Shown here in pieces: positions 1 through 9,723 of a stretch of 51,292 bases of DNA. The stretch's first letter is position 1, and each line of letters starts with the position of its first letter. A program made the position numbers and the translations under genes. The notes beneath the pieces are model-generated. The model ran no database searches, had not been told where the DNA came from, and worked only from the letters and a program-made list of their open reading frames with translations. This stretch comes from Candidatus Merdivicinus intestinigallinarum (lineage in GTDB: Bacteria; Bacillota; Clostridia; Oscillospirales; Ruminococcaceae), in contig DVOW01000024.1 in NCBI GenBank assembly GCA_018713335.1, forward strand, positions 1 to 51,292, given 5' to 3'.

Positions 1-357
1 CGCACCACCGCCCTGACCGTACAGGAAATCCGCTCCATGGGGAAAAAGACGATCACCGGCAATATCACTCTGACCCCATCCGAGTGCAGCACACTCAAGG
101 ATTATGCGGTCAATGGGATTCTTGCCAAGGCAGAAAACAGCCGCTTGGAAGATAAGTTGCAACAAGCGCAAAAGAGTGCCGCTGTCTGGAAACAGCGATA
201 TGAATCGCTAAAAGAACATGTACGGCCTTATCTGGAAGCTGTCAAGCTCGCACCCGAAAAGGTGCGGGCTTTTCTTGATGCTATTTTGACCCGTACCTGG
301 CAAACAAGGCAGCACGATCAGCCTTCCCGCCGCAAGTCGCAAGATATGGAACTTTAA
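1..357 (+). CDS. Plasmid recombination/mobilization relaxase (MobV/Pre family), C-terminal part
   Basis: The frame is open from base 1 and ends at TAA 355-357, so only the last 118 residues are visible; an internal ATG at 37 is not the true start. The segment is mostly charged helix with heptad-like stretches (about residues 40-75), matching the coiled-coil tail that follows the catalytic domain in MobV/Pre relaxases of Gram-positive mobile elements. MobV enzymes nick at oriT and start mobilization; their catalytic His/Asp region would lie upstream of this window. A small element gene and a large serine recombinase follow on the same strand, the usual order at the end of an integrative mobilizable element. 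The family is inferred from the tail and context only. Confidence 0.6.
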   Translation, partial: RTTALTVQEIRSMGKKTITGNITLTPSECSTLKDYAVNGILAKAENSRLEDKLQQAQKSAAVWKQRYESLKEHVRPYLEAVKLAPEKVRAFLDAILTRTWQTRQHDQPSRRKSQDMEL

Positions 358-376
358 CAGAAAGGAATTTTTGCTT

Positions 377-2430
<2,054 letters not shown>

Positions 2431-2447
<17 letters not shown>

Positions 2448-3194
2448 TTCTCTGCCCCTCGCAAAGCTAAATAGTACCTTATCACTATTAAGCCTTCGGT
2501 TTGGAGGTTTTTCGTTTCCGCGGATGATTTTACCGGCAGGGTAACCCCGCTGGTGATTGGGCGAGGCCACAAACCGCTGGAATGGCGCAACAAGCTGCGC
2601 CGTTATTCCCCGACGCCTCATTGATTTATCGCAGGCGCGCATTACACGCTCGTCTAATTGGATAAATTCTACCGTGCAAAACAATTCACTGGATTGTTTT
2701 GCAGAGAACGCTTTGGGTACGGTCGGACGGCTTACGCCATTTGAAAAACCCCGCCGCTTGATAAGCGGAAGATAGGGTTTTTCAAACTTTTCCTGATCTT
2801 TTTGTTATAGAGATTCCGTTTCCTGCGGGAAACGGCCAAAGGCGCTGCCTTTGGAAACCGCAAGCTTTTGAAAAAGCTTGACCAAAACTTTTGCTGTTTG
2901 TTTCCGGGACGTTTGCAAAACAACAAAAAATGAACCATCCCTATACGGCAAATTTATTTCGCGGCAAAAATCTTCGCCATCCAAACAACGGCATTGCGGG
3001 AGCCTGCGGAACAGAAGCGTGACTTGTTCACGCCAGCCGGAGTTCAGCGCGGGGTACACCGCCGCGGCGGCTCTCCATAGACAACCAGTCAAAAGGAAGC
3101 CGAACTCTTACGAGACGGCGCAGCTTGTCGCGCCGTTCCAGCGGACAGATAGGAATTGAAGCGCTGCGGCGAATTATCAGCGGCGATTCGCCGC
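2431..3194. other. 764-bp gene-free spacer at the element/chromosome junction
   Basis: No credible gene on either strand; the short open frames have no ribosome site and cross palindromes. 2448-2670 is ordinary sequence with one hairpin (GGCGCA/TGCGCC near 2583-2600) and should contain the attachment-site core of the upstream element, although no direct repeat can be defined from one end. 2675-2880 is a hairpin cassette and 3126-3196 another repeat, both listed separately. A diverged half-copy of the third repeat family lies at 2942-2965 (TATACGGC followed by AAATTTATTTCGC). Confidence 0.7.
2675..2880 (-). repeat. Multi-hairpin intergenic cassette, type 2
   Basis: Five consecutive stems: TGCAAAACAAT/ATTGTTTTGCA (2675-2703); TTGAAAAACCC/GGGTTTTTCAA (2741-2785) enclosing CCGCTT/AAGCGG; CCGTTTCC/GGAAACGG (2816-2835); CCAAAGGC/GCCTTTGG (2836-2854); CAAGCTTTT/AAAAGCTTG (2861-2880). 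The reverse complement of this layout is at 45222-45409, with stem bases exchanged in both arms. Confidence 0.8.
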
Positions 3195-3196
3195 CT
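3126..3196 (+). repeat. CCAGCGG/GCGGCGAA palindromic repeat, copy 1
   Basis: Contains a CCAGCGG...GATAGGAATTGAA segment, then CTGCGGCGAATTATCAGCGG and GGCGATTCGCC. The same block recurs at 30135-30217 and 32266-32363. Its end abuts, within one base, the TAG stop of the leftward ABC transporter gene (3195-3197). Confidence 0.75.
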
Positions 3197-4937
3197 AGTG
3201 GAACTGGGATTGGTAAAGATTGGCGTAATAGCCGCCCTTGGCCATCAGCTGGGCATGGGTCCCCTGCTCTACAATATTCCCGCCGTCCACCACCAGGATA
3301 TTGTCCGCGTGCTGGATGGTAGAAAGCCGGTGGGCGATGATGAAGCAGGTCTTCCCCTTCATCAGCTCCTGCATGGCCGCCTGGATCTGGATTTCCGTCC
3401 GGGTGTCCACGTTGGAGGTGGCCTCGTCCAGAATCAGCATCTTGGCGTCCAGCAGCATGGCCCGGGCAATGGTGAGAAGCTGTTTCTGCCCCTGGGAAAT
3501 GTTCACGCCGTCCTCGCTCAAATAAGTCTGGTACCCATCCGGCAGCTTCCGGATGTAGCTGTCAATTTTGGCAGCCTTGGCGGCGGCCGTCACTTCCTCC
3601 ATAGTGGCCCCCGGCTTGCCGTAGGCGATGTTGTCGAAAATCGTCCCGTTAAACAGCCAGGTGTCCTGCAAAACCATGGCGTACGAAAGCCGCAGGCTCT
3701 TGCGGGTCACATGCTGGATGTCGTGGCCGTCCACCGAAATCACGCCTCCCTGGGGGTCGTAAAACCGCATCAGCAGGTTGATAAGGGTAGTTTTGCCGGC
3801 GCCGGTGTGGCCCACAATGGCCACGGTGCTGCCCGCCGGGGCAACCATGTTCAAATCCGGGATGATGATTTTATCCGGGGTGTAGCCGAAACGGATATTC
3901 TCCATTTTTACATCTCCCCGGACATGGTCCAGGACAATGGCGTCCGCCGCGTCGGCCTTTTCGGAAGGCTCATCCAGCAGCTGAAACACCCGGTCGGCGG
4001 CGGAGCAGGCTGACTGCAGCTCGCTTAGGATATTGGCGGCCTCATTGATGGGGCCGGAGAATTTCCGGGAATACAGGACGAAGGAGGAAATGTCCCCCAG
4101 GGAGATTTTCGAGAAAAGGTACAGCAGCGCGCCGAAGACGCTGACCAAAGACAGGGAAATGTTGTTGATAAAGTTTACCGACGGGCCAGTGATGCTGCCA
4201 TAGTAATCCGCATTGTAAAAGGCGGTGACGGCCTCCTCATTTTTCTGGTCGAACCGGCTCTGCATGGTGGCTTCCTGGTGGTAAGCCTTGGTGGTCTTGT
4301 GGCCGGAAATGATTTCCTCCGTAAAGCCGTTCAGTTCCCCCAGCTTTTCGGAACGCTTGTGGAAAAGGGGCCGCACCTTTTTGGTCCGGTACCGGGTAAA
4401 CAGGATGGAGGCCGGGACCGTCACGAAGAAAATGGTGACCAGAGGCGGGGAAAGCCGCACCATCATGATAAAGGAGCCCACCACCGTAATGACGCTGGTG
4501 CAGATCTGCAAAAGGTCATTGGAAAGGGAGGCGTTTACTGTGTCGATGTCGTAGGAAATGCGGCTCAGAATGTCGCCGGTCTGGTGGGTGTCGAAGTAGT
4601 TGACGGGCATATCCGCCAGCTTTTCAAAGACCTCCTTCCGCATCTGGTAGACAATTTTCTGGCTCAGATAGATCATCAAAGCCGACAGGATGTAGGATAA
4701 CACCGAGGACGCAGCATAAAACACCGCCATCAGGAAGCAGTAATAAAACACCTGCTCAAAGATGACCGCGCCCTTCCCCGGCTCAATGGCGTCAATGGCG
4801 TAGCCGGACAGGGTGGGCCCTACCAGGGCCAGAAGGTTGCTGGCAATGGTCAGCATCAAAGCGGCGAACACCATTCCCTTGTGCCGCATGAGATAGGTCC
4901 CCAGCCGCAGCAGCACCTTGCTTTTGGGCTGGCGCAT
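3195..4937 (-). CDS. ABC exporter half-transporter, consensus-ATPase subunit
   Basis: A 580-residue type IV (exporter-fold) half-transporter: six membrane spans (about 1-310) and a nucleotide-binding domain (about 340-575). Walker A is GHTGAGKT, the signature is the divergent ISQGQKQ, Walker B is LILDEATSNVD with the catalytic Glu present, and the H-loop is AHRLSTI. The ATG at 4937 follows GGAAAGAACCCAGA. A TTG overlapping the previous stop is an alternative start. It is second in a marR-ABC-ABC operon and pairs with the upstream subunit, which supplies a canonical LSGGQ, so the composite site using this Glu should be the active one. Likely drug, lipid or peptide efflux; substrate unknown. 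Its stop touches a palindromic repeat. Confidence 0.92.
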   Translation of the reverse strand: MRQPKSKVLLRLGTYLMRHKGMVFAALMLTIASNLLALVGPTLSGYAIDAIEPGKGAVIFEQVFYYCFLMAVFYAASSVLSYILSALMIYLSQKIVYQMRKEVFEKLADMPVNYFDTHQTGDILSRISYDIDTVNASLSNDLLQICTSVITVVGSFIMMVRLSPPLVTIFFVTVPASILFTRYRTKKVRPLFHKRSEKLGELNGFTEEIISGHKTTKAYHQEATMQSRFDQKNEEAVTAFYNADYYGSITGPSVNFINNISLSLVSVFGALLYLFSKISLGDISSFVLYSRKFSGPINEAANILSELQSACSAADRVFQLLDEPSEKADAADAIVLDHVRGDVKMENIRFGYTPDKIIIPDLNMVAPAGSTVAIVGHTGAGKTTLINLLMRFYDPQGGVISVDGHDIQHVTRKSLRLSYAMVLQDTWLFNGTIFDNIAYGKPGATMEEVTAAAKAAKIDSYIRKLPDGYQTYLSEDGVNISQGQKQLLTIARAMLLDAKMLILDEATSNVDTRTEIQIQAAMQELMKGKTCFIIAHRLSTIQHADNILVVDGGNIVEQGTHAQLMAKGGYYANLYQSQFH

Positions 4938-4959
4938 TCTGGGTTCTTTCCGGATATAA

Positions 4960-6675
4960 CTAGGCAACGTTCCCGCCTCCCATCTGAGACTGACTGATTT
5001 CCCGGTAGCTTTCGCATTCTTCCAAAAGCTCCTCGTGGGTGCCGTAGCCGATTTCCTTTCCGTCCTCCAGCACCAAAATATGGTCGGCGTGGAGGATGGA
5101 GCTGATGCGCTGGGCAATAATAATGGTGGTGGTCCCGGCGTAGTGCTCCCGGATAGCCTTTCGCAGCTGGGCGTCGGTCTTGTAGTCCAGGGCGCTGGAG
5201 GAATCGTCCAGCACCAGGATTTCCGGCTTCCCGGCCAAGGCTCTGGCAATCAGCAGCCGCTGCTTCTGTCCGCCGCTTAAATTGGAGCCTTTGATGGCCA
5301 GCTCATAGTCAAACCGGCCCGGCAGCTCGTTGATAAATTCCAAAGCCTGGGCGTCCCGGGCCGCTTCCTCCAGCCTCTCCGGCGGGATGTCCCGGCCAAA
5401 GGAGATATTTTCCGCCACAGTGTCGGCGAACAGCACGTCGTGCTGGAACACGATGCCGAATTTGGTGTGCAGCTCCTCCGGCGGGATGGAAGAAACCTCC
5501 CGCCCATCCAGGAAGATCTTCCCGCTGTCCGCCTCGTAAAGGCGCATGAGCAGGTTGATAATGGCGGTTTTGCCGGAGCCCGTAGCCCCGATGATCCCCA
5601 GGGTTTCCCCCTTTTTCAGGGAAAAGCTGATGTCGGACAGGGTTTCCTCGGCGCCGGAATAGGAAAAGCTCACATGCCGGAAGGCCACATGCTCCTCCCC
5701 GTCGTCCTGTTCCCCTTCTTTCACCTGCAGATCATCCAGGGTGTCCAGCACCTGGCTGATACGCCCGGCGGAGGCGCTGCCCTTGGAATACATCACGAAC
5801 ATCCGGTTGACGGACAGCATGGCGTTCAGAATGATGGTAAAATAGCTCATAAAGGCGATGATCTTCCCGGCCTGGCTCACCCCGGCGTTGACCCGGTAGG
5901 CCCCCACCAAAATAATCAGAGTGAGGCCCAAATTCAGAATCAGGTTGACGCTGGGGTTGGTGACGGCCATGGTAAGGCCGGCCTTTTTCTCCCGGGAAAC
6001 TACGTCCTGGTTGACCTCGTCAAAGCGGTTCTTCTCATAATCGGTTTTGGACAGGGCCTTGATGACCCTGATGCCGATGATGTTTTCCCGCACCACCTGG
6101 ACCATCCGGTCCACGCCCTTTTGCAGGCTGGTGTAAAGGGGCACGCCCTTCCGGGACACCACCACCAGGATCACGGCCAAAAAGGGCAGGGTGGCCACCA
6201 AAAGCAAAGCCAGCACCGGCTCCAGGGTCAGAGTCACCACAATCCCGCCGATGAGCAGGATGGGCGCCCGGATGCCCAGCCGCTGCATCATCCCCACCAT
6301 GCTGTGGATGTTGTAGCTGTCGGAAGTGATCCGGGAAATCAGGGACGGGATGGAAAACCCGTCCACCTGGGCGCAGGACAGGCTGGAAATCTTGTGGAAC
6401 AGGTCGTGGCGGATATTCTCCACCGTGCATTTGGACACCCACCCGGCGATCCGGTTGGCCATGACGTTGGTGAGCCAGGCGGCCACGGAACAGAAGAGCA
6501 TGATGCCGCCCCAAAGGAAAATCAATCCGATGCTGCGGGTGGGGATGACATTATCAATAATATATGCCAGGCACCAGGGGATCAGCAAATCCATAATGGC
6601 CCCGATAAATTTAATAGTCATGCCGCCGGTCATTTTTAAGAGATAGGGGCGCAGGTAGGAAAAAAGCATCCTCAT
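4960..6675 (-). CDS. ABC exporter half-transporter, degenerate-ATPase subunit
   Basis: A 571-residue membrane-ATPase fusion with six N-terminal spans and a C-terminal nucleotide-binding domain. Walker A is GATGSGKT and the signature is a perfect LSGGQKQR. Walker B reads LVLDDSSSALD, with Asp in place of the catalytic Glu, and the H-loop His is Gln (AQRISSI). Those two substitutions are the hallmark of the non-hydrolysing half of heterodimeric exporters such as BmrCD or TM287/288. The start overlaps the marR stop as ATGA; an ATG two codons later (6669) is better spaced from AAAAGGG and may also be used. It works with the gene at 3195-4937. Confidence 0.92.
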   Translation of the reverse strand: MRMLFSYLRPYLLKMTGGMTIKFIGAIMDLLIPWCLAYIIDNVIPTRSIGLIFLWGGIMLFCSVAAWLTNVMANRIAGWVSKCTVENIRHDLFHKISSLSCAQVDGFSIPSLISRITSDSYNIHSMVGMMQRLGIRAPILLIGGIVVTLTLEPVLALLLVATLPFLAVILVVVSRKGVPLYTSLQKGVDRMVQVVRENIIGIRVIKALSKTDYEKNRFDEVNQDVVSREKKAGLTMAVTNPSVNLILNLGLTLIILVGAYRVNAGVSQAGKIIAFMSYFTIILNAMLSVNRMFVMYSKGSASAGRISQVLDTLDDLQVKEGEQDDGEEHVAFRHVSFSYSGAEETLSDISFSLKKGETLGIIGATGSGKTAIINLLMRLYEADSGKIFLDGREVSSIPPEELHTKFGIVFQHDVLFADTVAENISFGRDIPPERLEEAARDAQALEFINELPGRFDYELAIKGSNLSGGQKQRLLIARALAGKPEILVLDDSSSALDYKTDAQLRKAIREHYAGTTTIIIAQRISSILHADHILVLEDGKEIGYGTHEELLEECESYREISQSQMGGGNVA

Positions 6676-7142
6676 CCCTTTTCACCGCCTTCCAGCGGCT
6701 CCTTCTCCTTGGCGAGCCGCTTGTCGGCGTACGCCGCCGCTTTTTCCAGCACCCGTTCCAGCAGGCTGTCCAGCTGTTCCCGTTCCTCGTCGGAAAAATC
6801 CTCCGTCAGGTAATGCCGCCAGTCGGCCAGCACCTGCTGGATGTAAGGATACACCTCTTCCGCTTTTTCTGTGGGGTACACCCGCATCACCCGCCGGTCC
6901 TTTGCGTCCGGTTCCCGGCGGACAAAGCCGTTCTGCTCCAGGGCGGCCAGCTGCCGGGCCACGTTGGACTTGTTGATCAAAATCTGCCGGGACATCTGCT
7001 CCTGGGAGATGCCGGGGTTGCGGCAGACATTGGAAATGTACACGTACTGCCCGCCGTTTAGCCCCACCTCCGCCAGACGCTCGCTGCGGTAAAGCTGGGA
7101 ACACCGGGCTGTGCGGCTGATACAGCGCATAAATGATTCCAT
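6672..7142 (-). CDS. MarR-family transcriptional regulator
   Basis: A 156-residue winged-helix regulator. The centre has the MarR layout: GISQEQMSRQILINKSNVARQL (recognition region), LEQNGFVRREPDAKDRRV (wing), then a C-terminal dimerisation helix (SDEEREQLDSLLERV). The ATG at 7142 follows AGAGGGAAGG. It is the first gene of the efflux operon and overlaps the exporter start by four bases, so it is very probably a ligand-relieved autorepressor of the operon. An inverted repeat 24 bases upstream of the start is a likely operator. The inducer cannot be read from sequence. Confidence 0.9.
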   Translation of the reverse strand: MESFMRCISRTARCSQLYRSERLAEVGLNGGQYVYISNVCRNPGISQEQMSRQILINKSNVARQLAALEQNGFVRREPDAKDRRVMRVYPTEKAEEVYPYIQQVLADWRHYLTEDFSDEEREQLDSLLERVLEKAAAYADKRLAKEKEPLEGGEKG

Positions 7143-7166
7143 GGAAAGACCTTCCCTCTTTAATTT

Positions 7167-7180
7167 GTTGCGGTTGCAAC
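7167..7180. promoter_or_regulatory. Candidate MarR operator
   Basis: GTTGC and GCAAC separated by four bases form an inverted repeat just upstream of marR. Similar TTGC...GCAA dyads are common MarR sites. Binding by this regulator is inferred. Confidence 0.5.
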
Positions 7181-7344
7181 TTCTTTTTCAGTATACCGTT
7201 CCTTCCGGAATTTGTCAAGCGGCGGCGGGGCATTTTTGTCAAAAATATAAGAATGCGGACACGATTCCTTTACGAAAAGTTCACCCCCTTTTTCCGAAAT
7301 TGTGTTATACTGATAGTATCATCAAACGAAATGAGGGTATTTTC

Positions 7345-7758
7345 TTGAACTGGCTTCGGAATTTTATGATGGGCCGGTATGGGCTGGACCAGATGACCGT
7401 GGGCCTGCTGGTGGGAATGATGGTTTTTTCACTCCTGTCCTCCCTGACCTGGTTTCTGCCGTTTTATTTTATCAGCCTTGCGCTGATGGTTTGGGCTGTT
7501 TTCCGGGTTTTGTCCCGCAATACTGCCGCCAGGGCCCGGGAAAATGAAAAATTCCTGGTTTTCTGGAACCAGGTGAAAAAATGGTGGAACGGGGTCCGGC
7601 AGTGGTTCGGCAAACAGAAACGCAAATGGGACGACCGCAAGACCCATGTCTATTTCCGCTGTCCCAACTGCAAAAAGGAACTGCGTGTCCCCAAAGGCAA
7701 GGGCAAGCTGGAAGTCACCTGTCCCCTCTGCCGCAGCAAATTCATCAAGAAAACTTGA
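7345..7758 (+). CDS. Small membrane protein with C-terminal zinc ribbon
   Basis: A 137-residue protein starting at TTG 7345 (eight bases after GAGGG); the only in-frame ATGs are a few codons inside. Two adjacent membrane segments (about residues 17-55, VGLLVGMMVFSLLSSLTWFL and the next hydrophobic stretch) are followed by a basic, Trp-rich linker and a four-cysteine ribbon, CPNC...CPLC (about 112-131). Both cysteine knuckles are intact, so a metal or nucleic-acid contact in the cytoplasm is likely. A single-gene unit with its own terminator. I know no function for this family. Confidence 0.8.
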   Translation: MNWLRNFMMGRYGLDQMTVGLLVGMMVFSLLSSLTWFLPFYFISLALMVWAVFRVLSRNTAARARENEKFLVFWNQVKKWWNGVRQWFGKQKRKWDDRKTHVYFRCPNCKKELRVPKGKGKLEVTCPLCRSKFIKKT

Positions 7759-7789
7759 TCTTCGCCTCCTAATTATTTCTTCTATATCA

Positions 7790-7828
7790 GACCCCCTGGG
7801 GATTTGTTCCTCAGGGGGTCATAATTTT
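7790..7828 (+). terminator. Intrinsic terminator after the zinc-ribbon gene
   Basis: GACCCCCTG pairs with CAGGGGGTC around an 13-base loop and is followed by ATAATTTT. It lies 32 bases after the stop. Confidence 0.75.
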
Positions 7829-8144
7829 CCAAAAAGGCCACAGCTCTCAGCAAAGGGCACAACGGCTTATGCTTTGCTGACGCAAATGCACTGTGGAAAA
7901 GTCTTAGAAAATTCTAAACCCGGATTTTGCAAGCAAAATCCGGGCGCGGTATCATCCGCGGCGAACCTGCGGGTTCGCATTTTTTCTTTATGTTCGCGGC
8001 CGAGCCGCGAAAAGTAAGGTTCCGCCCATTGCGATGGACGGCCAAAGGCTCTGCCTTTGGAATCCGCAACCTTTTGAAAAAGGTTGACGAAAACTTTTCT
8101 TTTATCCTTTTACAGTTTCACGGCAAATCAAGAAAAGCCGCAGC
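7829..8144. other. Gene-free spacer between convergent genes
   Basis: No supported gene. Most of it is the hairpin cassette at 7919-8085. Between 7829 and 7918 I see no clear feature. Confidence 0.7.
7919..8085 (+). repeat. Multi-hairpin intergenic cassette, type 1, copy 1 (order D-C-B-A)
   Basis: Stems in order: D, CCCGGATTTTGC/GCAAAATCCGGG (7919-7944); C, CGCGG/CCGCG (7945-7960) and GCGAACC/GGGTTCGC (7961-7978); B, TTCGCGGC/GCCGCGAA (7993-8011); a CCGCCCAT/ATGGaCGG stem (8022-8041); A, CCAAAGGC/GCCTTTGG (8042-8060) and AACCTTTT/AAAAGGTT (8068-8085). The same order occurs at 45466-45631 and inverted at 25056-25260 and 41020-41261. Confidence 0.85.
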
Positions 8145-9473
8145 TTAATCAGCCAAAGAGCCCATAGGATCCCAGGGGGCCAGCTCCACGAGTTCCTGGT
8201 CCAGGTCGTAGGCTTCCAGGTATTCCCGGCGGATCACCGCCTGATATACGAACTCGTCAAACCAGCTGTCGCTTGCGATGTAATAGCCTTTTTCACCCTT
8301 GTCGTCCCCCCAGCTGTTCTCGATCTTCCAGCGGTTGGGCTTGCCGTCCACCAGGTTCACCCCAGTGATGACCATGGCGTGGCACATGCAGCTGTCCCGG
8401 TAATCCAGCCGTTCCTCCTTGGTCAGGGACAGGTCCAGACCGGTGAGGGCCTCGTACTCAAAGGACTTGTCATCCCAGGTGCCGCCGGCCCGGTCGCCGA
8501 ACTTGCCCACGTCGCTGCCGAACCAGACCACTTCCCCGGCCTGGAGCTGGCGGATAATCAAGGCCTTCATTTCCTCCATGGGAAGGTTCAGGTAGGCCAC
8601 CTTCTGCCCCTCGGCCACATTGCCCAGATATTTCACCGTGTACATTTTGTGATAGGGTTTATCCTGGGTGGGAGCGTCAATAATGCTTAAGTAGGCGTCC
8701 AGATCCATGTCCACATACTTTTCAAAAAAGCTCTTGGGGGTCAGGTCCCGGTCGATATGGTATTCCTTGTCCTTATCCACATACTCAAAGTCGAAGGTTT
8801 CCGGCGGCATCCCGTAGCAGATGCACAGGAAATCGAAAGCCTGCTTCAAAAGCTCCTGTTTTTTGGCCAGGACAGCGGCTTCCCCCGCGTTTTCCCGGCA
8901 GAGCTTCCGCAAAGCGGCGGCGCCCGCCTTTAAATTGGTGTTTAAGAGGCGGTTCATGGAGCCGGTGCTGCTGCTCTGACAGGTTTCGGGCATGGCGTGC
9001 TTGGGCACAACGCCGTATTTTTTCACGATGTTCACAAACATGTCCCACTGGCCGCCGTCATGGACGCCGGTTTGCAGCAGGTAGGTGACGGTGCGGTCGT
9101 CGGTGGGCAGCTCCGCCGTGTCCAGGATGCAGTCGTAAAAATAATTGACCCGCTCAAATTTGTCCCAAAAAGCGCAGTAGCTCTGGGACAGCTCAAACTG
9201 CTCCAAATTGAGCTTTGCGGCCACCCGCTCCCGCAGTACGTTTAAAGCGGCGAACATCCAGCAGCGGCCGCTGGATTTCTGGTTGGTGGCGGACATGGTA
9301 GGGATTTCCACCGAAAAATGGTGGTGCAGCCGGGCGGCCTCCATGCCGCAGAAGGCGATATCCGCCAGGTCCGTTTTGGAAGCCGCGTTTGCAGCCGCCC
9401 GCAGGGCTTTATCGGCCGCAAACTCCTGCCGGAAGGTTTCCAGGGTCTGTTCAGCAACAGGGAATCGCTTCAT
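8145..9473 (-). CDS. pepC: Aminopeptidase C (bleomycin hydrolase family, peptidase C1B)
   Basis: A 442-residue cytoplasmic papain-fold aminopeptidase that trims N-terminal residues from peptides. The catalytic Cys is in NQKSSGRCWMFA (Cys71), the His in HAMVITGV and the Asn in ENSWG, all in the family order; the length is standard. The C-terminal arm that tucks into the active site is present. The ATG at 9473 is 11 bases after AAGGAG, but a TTG one codon earlier (9476) has the ideal 8-base spacing and may be the true start. A TTGCAA-16-TGCTATAAT promoter lies at 9511-9538. A single gene, convergent with its neighbour across a hairpin cassette. Confidence 0.95.
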   Translation of the reverse strand: MKRFPVAEQTLETFRQEFAADKALRAAANAASKTDLADIAFCGMEAARLHHHFSVEIPTMSATNQKSSGRCWMFAALNVLRERVAAKLNLEQFELSQSYCAFWDKFERVNYFYDCILDTAELPTDDRTVTYLLQTGVHDGGQWDMFVNIVKKYGVVPKHAMPETCQSSSTGSMNRLLNTNLKAGAAALRKLCRENAGEAAVLAKKQELLKQAFDFLCICYGMPPETFDFEYVDKDKEYHIDRDLTPKSFFEKYVDMDLDAYLSIIDAPTQDKPYHKMYTVKYLGNVAEGQKVAYLNLPMEEMKALIIRQLQAGEVVWFGSDVGKFGDRAGGTWDDKSFEYEALTGLDLSLTKEERLDYRDSCMCHAMVITGVNLVDGKPNRWKIENSWGDDKGEKGYYIASDSWFDEFVYQAVIRREYLEAYDLDQELVELAPWDPMGSLAD

Positions 9474-9510
9474 CAAAAATCACGCTCCTTATTATGTAGG
9501 GTTTGATTTG

Positions 9511-9538
9511 ATTATAGCACAGCCCGCAGATTTTGCAA
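9511..9538 (-). promoter_or_regulatory. Extended -10 promoter of pepC
   Basis: On the minus strand TTGCAA, 16 bases, then TATAAT preceded by TGC. The same TGCTATAAT string occurs before the VOC gene, proS and ppdK. Confidence 0.6.
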
Positions 9539-9638
9539 GGAAAATTTCACAATTCTGTAAAAAAGCGCAACAAAATCCTCCTGTTTTTGACACATATAGA
9601 GGGAAACGTGCGGAAAAGATAAAAAGTCCGCAAAAATG

Positions 9639-9668
9639 TTGCGCCAGGACAGCATTTTGTATTATAAT
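9639..9668 (+). promoter_or_regulatory. Probable promoter of the glycosyltransferase operon
   Basis: A perfect TATAAT at 9663-9668 lies 55 bases before the ATG, with a poor TTGCGC 18 bases upstream of it. Confidence 0.45.
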
Positions 9669-9723
9669 AAATCTTATGCGAGAAAGAGAAAAAGCGCCTG
9701 GGACGCGTGAAAGGAGAAGCAGC

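Noticed and set aside
2732-3159. Several overlapping short open frames in the left spacer
   Set aside because: They cross perfect hairpins, have no ribosome sites, and look like translated repeats.
5440-6639. A 399-codon open frame antisense to the first ABC subunit
   Set aside because: The product is Gly/His/Gln-rich shadow sequence; the opposite strand encodes a complete transporter.
7919-8085. CRISPR-like array
   Set aside because: Stems differ in sequence and spacing; there are no identical direct repeats with regular spacers and no cas genes in the window.
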